Origin: Certhia americana
Lineage: Eukaryota > Chordata > Aves > Passeriformes > Certhiidae
Direction: 5' to 3'
Assembly: GCA_018697195.1 (NCBI GenBank)
Contig: CM031870.1
Span: 4,560,497 to 4,624,496, forward strand
Length of the DNA: 64,000 nucleotides
In this document: positions 57,766 to 64,000 of the stretch, piece by piece
Layout of the letters: each line of letters begins with the position of its first letter
Position numbering within the stretch: the stretch's first letter is position 1
Made by a program: the position numbers and the translations under genes
The notes under the pieces: generated by a model
Told to the model about the DNA's origin: nothing
Databases searched by the model: none
Seen by the model: the letters and a program-made list of their open reading frames with translations, nothing else

Positions 57766-60700
57766 AAAAATGGTCATCCAGTTTGTCTTGAGTTACCCTA
57801 TCTGATCGCAGTTTGTATTTAAAGGTTCATTACGGATATTGTAAAACCACTGCAACTTTCAAAAAGCAGAAAATTCCCCTGTTCCTGTTTGATACATAGG
57901 CCACAGACAGGATTGTGTATGTGCTGTGGATAATTCCATGTTACAAACTGTGGCATCGCGTTTTTGGTGCTTCAGAACTTTATGAGGACTTTAATCATCC
58001 TAAGTTCACCAGGGAAACAGCAAAGTAGGAGAGGTATTCATGCAGAAGCACTTTTAGAGAGCTCATACTTGGCCAAAGGCCAGTTTCCTTACACTCCATT
58101 AAAGCTGAAGGTGGTTTTACTTAGATAACAATGTCCATGAAGTACTTAAGAAAAAACTTCTTGCAACACAGCACAAAAAGTTGGGAGCGCTTGATGGCAA
58201 AGATTATTTTAGAAAAGATCCATAAAAGAACTTTAAATAATGAGAAAAAGAAGAAGTTCTGCTCAGTTGTATTACAGAGTCCATAGCTGCAGTCAGGCTT
58301 TTTCAGACATTTTCATTCATAATGCAGCACTAAGTTGCAGAGCAGGTTGGGTAAGAGTTTGAAGCATGACCATTCTACGCTCGGATTATTTTATTTGACT
58401 TAAAAAACCAACCCTTCATCCAGCTGCAGCACTGTCTCTTTGCTCTCCTGATTTTTTTGTTTATACAATACATGATTTGTCTACTTGCTGTGTTATCATC
58501 TATCTGTGATGTAGCTCTTACCTGGTTTATCTGACCTCTGAATGTGTTTTCATAAGCTGTGGTGTCATTATAAACTAATAGCTAGTAAAGTACATAGTTA
58601 ATAAAGCTGTTGCCAACAAAGTAAGTCTCTAAACATGCCAAACACTTGTACCTTTGTCACGTCCTCTTGAGTTCCCACAGGATCTCTTAATTCCTACAGA
58701 CTGAAACCTGGTGCTGCCTAGGGGAAGGCTGGGCCCTACACAGAGCTTTGCTGGGCAGCACGGATTTCCTTGGGATCTAGACTGAGCAAACTAAAATTCA
58801 TGGCCAGAAGTACTGAACATATAAATAAACCATGACTTAGTAGATTGTCAGCTCCTCATCAGGGTTTGAAAGGCACTTTTTGAAAGTGGCATGCAGAATA
58901 TTACTTATGGATTAATTCTCAAAACTTTAAGTAGCGGATGATCAGTATTTCTGGAAAATAACAAAACTACAAAGAGTTGTACATGAAGGGGAACACACTG
59001 AATTCTCAAGTGCTGGAGAATGAAGTGTCACATTGCTGTTACCTCTCAGTCTGGGTAACATGACATTTCTTTAGGCTTACTAGCTTATATACATACCACA
59101 GGGATTAACAAATGACTTGCAGGCTGGAAATACAGAAAAGTAAAACTAAGTAGCTCAGGTTAGATGTGAGGGGAAAAAAATGCAGCAGTGCAGGCAAGTA
59201 AGTTTCGGAATATACTTTTCTCATGCAGTTGCTGAGTTGCTGCTGTTTATAATGTAATGATACAGCTCAGATAAAATGCTTTTAACATGAGTGGAGAAGA
59301 AAATCCTGCTTGATACTGGGGGCTGGGCTGAAAAACAGGCCCCTTACAACCCTACCATTTATGTCTTTGTGGTGCAACCATTGACCAGTTTGGCAGGGGG
59401 AAGTTCTTAATTGATATTGGTTCCATTTATAATGTGGTTAATTTAGTGCAATGTAAGGTGAAAGAAGGCATGATCAAACAACAGGGATAATTGAAATAAA
59501 GTAGCATTGAATATAATAAGCCTATGTTGGATATTTTAAAAAGTACAAATCCAAAAGCAAGATTAGGTCAGTTGAAAGAGAGGTAACAAGGGGTATGCCA
59601 CTCATGGCAAGTGAACTCATGGAAGAACAGTCACCCAGCCTTCTGGTCCCACTGATTTCACCCTTCATTAGGCTCAGGTTTGGTTTACTAAACCATTTCC
59701 CTTCGCTATGTAACTTGATTTAGTAGCAGCATAACAATAATTAATAATTGAAATAAACCCAAGATTTTTCACTTATATAACTCAACTCTTGTCTATTCCT
59801 GCTTGATTCTGCACAATTTCAATGCTGTGAACCCATTTCCAGCTCTATTGGTAATTACCTTTCCTTGAACCAACGTTTTTCCTTTAACATTCCTTTTGTC
59901 CACACATAAATTCTTACGCACATTTCTTAAAATACTCCTTGAGTTTCATGTCTGTCTGCCCAACATTTTGCTCTTTATCTCTCCCTGATGATTCCCTTAC
60001 AATTAACACTGTGCCCCCCATCATTATTTACTCATATGACACACACACAGAGTGTCACATCCAACTTATGACAGGGCTTCCAAGCACGACATGCTTTCAT
60101 TTCTAGTTTGTGACTTTCCTATGGAACATCTCAGGCTGTTCTTTGGTATTTCGAATCAACAATAAAGATTATATTCCCAAGAACGGTAAGAGTGCATTCC
60201 AGTTGCATGAGGCATGAGTACAGAGATACCCGTGTTCCTGAAACTGATCTTTGCGTTTTGCTTCGGTCGCCCTTTGAGGTTGTTCACTCTGCTTTTCCAG
60301 AAATTCTGAATATATGTTGTCTTCAGAGCTCCTTCCTGTGGGCACCCCTCTCACTTGCTGGGTGACCTTTGTTATTGTTCCACAGATGTTGGCAACCTCT
60401 GTGTCATTTGTTTATGCTCTCATTCTGTAAGCACCATCTTTGTGGTAAATCATCTGCATAGCAGCTACCTGGTGATTTAGATCCCACTTGTGCCATGATA
60501 ATCTGCTTACTGCCCCGGCCTCTTGGCAACCTGCTAAATAGATACTTTCCCCCCCGCCCCTGGTTTTTTCCCCCCAACCTTTTGTTGTTGTTATTTATCA
60601 TTGTTATTATTAAATGTAAAATTACTAACATAATATAATTATTAACACTGTCAGCTGTACATTTGGTTTCTGTTTAGACTGTTTATTGCTTTGGGAATCT

Positions 60701-63700
60701 GAATTCATATAAGGCATGTCAAAAGTAAGTTTGCAAATTGCTGCAACGGGTCACTAAGCATCAAGAAATTAGTTCAGATGGGCTTTTTGTTGGGAAGAAG
60801 GAGGAAAACTTGATTTTAGGGTATGGCAAGTGTTTTTTTTTAGGATATACATATTCTCTAATAGGTTAGAAATCCAGAACTTTCTTCTGTTTTTAGAGTT
60901 TATAGAATGTTGCTCAGAACAACGTGCGTACCCATCAGAAATGACAAATTGTATTTGCTTTAGTTTCTCTTTCTCCCTCTCAATTTCTAAGCAGCTCAAA
61001 GCTGAGAACAGATATGAGAACAGATAATATACTCCAATAAAGGAAGACAAAAAAGACCAGCTACTCAGGAAACCACAGTCAAAACTGCTAAATGGGTGTG
61101 TTTAAGAGCCCTTTAGATCTGTTGGAGAGTGGCAGTGTCGTGGTGCACTGGAAGGTTGTAAGTAATAACCAACTACCATGGGGTGGAAGTTCTGTGGAGA
61201 GGAGATAGCCCAGCAGTGCAACCCCTAAAGATTTGTGTGGAAGGAGTCCCTTGTTCAGACACAGATGCTATCTGCGAGGCACATCTGCCACTCCAGATAA
61301 ATCCTCCTTTTTTTGTGCTGTTTATTTCTTTGCAGTGGAGCCTCTGTGGCAGTTGGGTTGCCAGTGGCTGTGCCCTCCTGGCAGCTGCTGGGAACAGCTG
61401 CACTGAGGGCTCTGCACGGGTTAACTCCATAAACTCAGCCTTGTTTGGTTAAGTTCTCCCTGTCCCAGCATCTGATGAGTGGCACTGATGTGCTGCTCCA
61501 CCCCTTCCTGATTTAGCTTTATCACTGAATTTTCTAAGAGCTTCTAGATGCAAAACATGACATATTGCTTCTTTTTTAATGTTTCTGTGCAGCCAGAAAG
61601 AATTCACTGTAGAGTGAACAATGCAATTTTTAATATTTAATGATTTAATCCCTGCAAAAAGTGGAATACCTTACTTTTGTGCAGTTCTAAAGGTTCCATC
61701 AGGCAGAATTAATTTATACAATGATTACCTGTATTCATCTATCTACAGGCCTTAGCTGCCAGAGATCCTGACATGAGATACAATTTGGAGATGCTCAAAT
61801 ATCCACTAGATAATGCTTTTTAAAACGATTAAGTTATATGCAAAACAAAACCTGAGTAATCTTCCTAGTATTCATATTCACTTCCAGGAACTTTTGGCGT
61901 ATTAAATAACAGGAATAATTAGAATGAATGCAGTAATAGAAAATCAGCTTACGTAAGGTGCTTCCAGTTCTGGATTTTATAAAGTTGACCAGTTGGAATA
62001 CAAGAAGTGACAGCTTTTAAGCATCAGCAGAGTAGATGGCGCCATTCAGAGTGCTGAACAGCCAGTTAGCACTGCTGCAGCTCTGCTCCATGTTTTCAGA
62101 GCACTTGGAAGCTGATTTTGATGTAGTTTTCCTTCTTTAAAACCAAGTAGCAACAACCTTAAATAATATTCAGCGTCAAGATGACTGAAAGTTGTTCTGT
62201 ATATTTATTAACTCTTTTAACTGCTTCACTGAAAACAAACTTCAAAAACAATTTAACCTTCATGAGAATTTTCAGTGGGCTTGTAACTGGTGAGCCACAG
62301 AAACCAAAACAATTCATTTAAAAATATGAAAATTTCAGTTTCTGTGAGGGCACACAAGCAAATAATTTCCTTCAGTTTAAAACTGTATGTGAGTTGATGA
62401 TTCTTTTCGTATGAAGTACTACAACTCAGTGGATCTAACAGAGGTTAAAGACACCTTCAGAAGGCATCTTTACTATTGTGATGTTGATGTTCAGAGCATC
62501 TGAGACGTAGTAGACACTTTATCCCACTGTTTTTAATGAAAATATTCATTTATTCTGACTTCAGGAACTTAATAGACTAAGTGGGTGATTTCATTAATAC
62601 ATTTTTCATAACTTGCAGTCATAAGGAGTTTTGCCCCCAGTTTCTACAGACACTTAAACTGTAGAGCAGCAGGTCAGTTAAGATTGGTTTGGGGGAAAAA
62701 TTTATGAAACGTATGTGTTCCTGTTTTGTATATAAAGATCATAATATCATAGAAACTTCCGCTGAGGCCTTTTTAATATTTGAGATAATATAAAAGACAG
62801 TTTTATGGTAAAATTCTTTGTTTAGGTAATGTCTTTAATAGGTGCAAACAGGTCATCTGCACCTCTTACAAGATAGCAGGTGCCTGGATATCTCTGGATT
62901 TCCAGCATTTTGGAATTGCCCAGGTTCCAGGTAAGGAATGGTTGTACTTCTGGTTCATTTAAATCAGCGTAACTCCAGTAAAGAAGACAGATTCTTGCCA
63001 ATCAAAATCAGTACAAATGATGCCAATTCTGGGCTTTGCTGACTGAATTTATTCCAGGAAGAGTGTGTCAAAGGTGCACAGACCGTGCTGGAATTACTCT
63101 GAAATGAGTTGGCCCGGTGAGCTGGCAGGGTGGAAACAGCAGCTCTTATCTTCCCTCACTGTTTGTCAGCTTCACCCGTGCTCAGGGCTTGTGGCAGGGA
63201 ATTTTGCTGAAATTTGGCAGTACAGAAACATTCCCCACAGATCTTTGTGTGCCAGTTGCAGAGACTGACAGGAGGCACAGATGGTACTTTTCCTGGAAAC
63301 TATAACAATGCCGTTTCCTATTAGAAACACCGGTGGAAGCTGACTCGGTGACTTATCAACCAGACCATCACGTTGGCTGGGGAGGAAACACTTGTGGAAC
63401 AGACTCTGACCACAGGGACCAGGTTTCCAGTAAAAGCAGAAACATTGACATAGTTCTCTATCAGATAGCATATAGAAGAATTATAAAACTGGTTTGAATT
63501 TAGAATTTGAAGGGAAAAATCAGCCCTCAGTGGAGTTGCGCTAACGCTGAAATGACTTCAAAATTTGTCACATCCGCTGGAGATAAACATATCTTTCTGT
63601 TAATTACTGGCAAGTCTGAGACATCTTGTTCCTGACACTCCTGTGGCTTTTAATTTTTGCTGCTTGGTGAAGGAAATAGCATTTTCTAGCTACCTCCTGG

Positions 63701-64000
63701 ATGAACTTGTGTAATTACTGATTACATCTTATTCCATTTATACTGTCTGAATAAAATATTTTAAATTTACATTCTAGGACATCTAGTATAATATTAATGC
63801 TCATCTAAGGTTGGTTATTATTATATGGTAAGGTTTAGAATAAGAATTTTCACTTACCAGGGGCTTGAGGCATCTTTCTGACTGAGTTCTGATTTGTCCA
63901 TCTATTGTTTGCTCTGTGCCACTCCCTGCTCCGTTTTATCAGAGACAGGGGGGTTTTATCCCTGTAACCAATAAACTCAGTTTCTTCTAAGACTCCCCAC
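57766..64000. other. Intronic/intergenic sequence, no gene recognised
   Basis: AT-rich sequence with a C-rich patch (60549-60578) and small microsatellites (TTGTTGTTATT at about 60582). No C7orf50 exon or other gene was recognised. Open frames below 100 codons near 61.2 and 63.1-63.5 kb show no domain or splice context. Confidence 0.45.

Overview
The window is vertebrate nuclear DNA, almost certainly from a bird and probably from a songbird. Genes are sparse and spliced, there are CpG-island promoters and no operons, and a CR1 LINE fragment is present (29.89-30.00 kb). A tRNA-Ile-derived SINE with a CR1-like tail (57.63-57.77 kb) resembles a family I know from zebra finch. The gene order matches the human 7p22.3 block ZFAND2A - C7orf50 with GPER1 and GPR146 nested inside C7orf50, here in inverted orientation.

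Region 1 (1-7 kb). A GC-rich promoter (about 0.96-1.14 kb) precedes a noisy pyrimidine-rich minisatellite (1.16-1.87 kb) and then four recognisable ZFAND2A (AIRAP) exons on the + strand (1.90-3.71 kb). Splice sites are preserved, but most exons carry small indels, many of them one-base changes in short homopolymers. Facing it on the minus strand are exon-like segments of a second gene that I cannot identify (3.75-6.25 kb). Two of these segments join with exactly matching reading phase.

Region 2 (7-10 kb). A second CpG island (about 6.93-7.7 kb) probably drives C7orf50 rightward and possibly the unidentified gene leftward. C7orf50 has a candidate first exon at 7387, then a long TG-rich tandem array in intron 1, then a lysine-rich exon at 9859-9985. 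The rest of the window is inferred to be a giant C7orf50 intron, and its later exons are not seen.

Region 3 (10-64 kb). Three intact 7-transmembrane receptor genes, each with a single-exon coding region, lie on the minus strand inside this intron: GPER1 (23426-24499), an unidentified divergent receptor (33810-34826), and GPR146 (52890-53894). GPR146 has a 3' splice acceptor just upstream of its ATG and a CpG island 2.4 kb further upstream. GPER1 also has an acceptor just before its ATG, and a TGA codon replaces the final residues that form a PDZ-binding tail in the human protein. The remaining DNA is AT-rich intronic or intergenic sequence with microsatellites and a few old retroelement fragments.

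The most interesting items are the middle receptor, which lacks DRY, CWxP and NPxxY and has no human counterpart that I recognise at this position, and the unidentified spliced gene running tail-to-tail with ZFAND2A.
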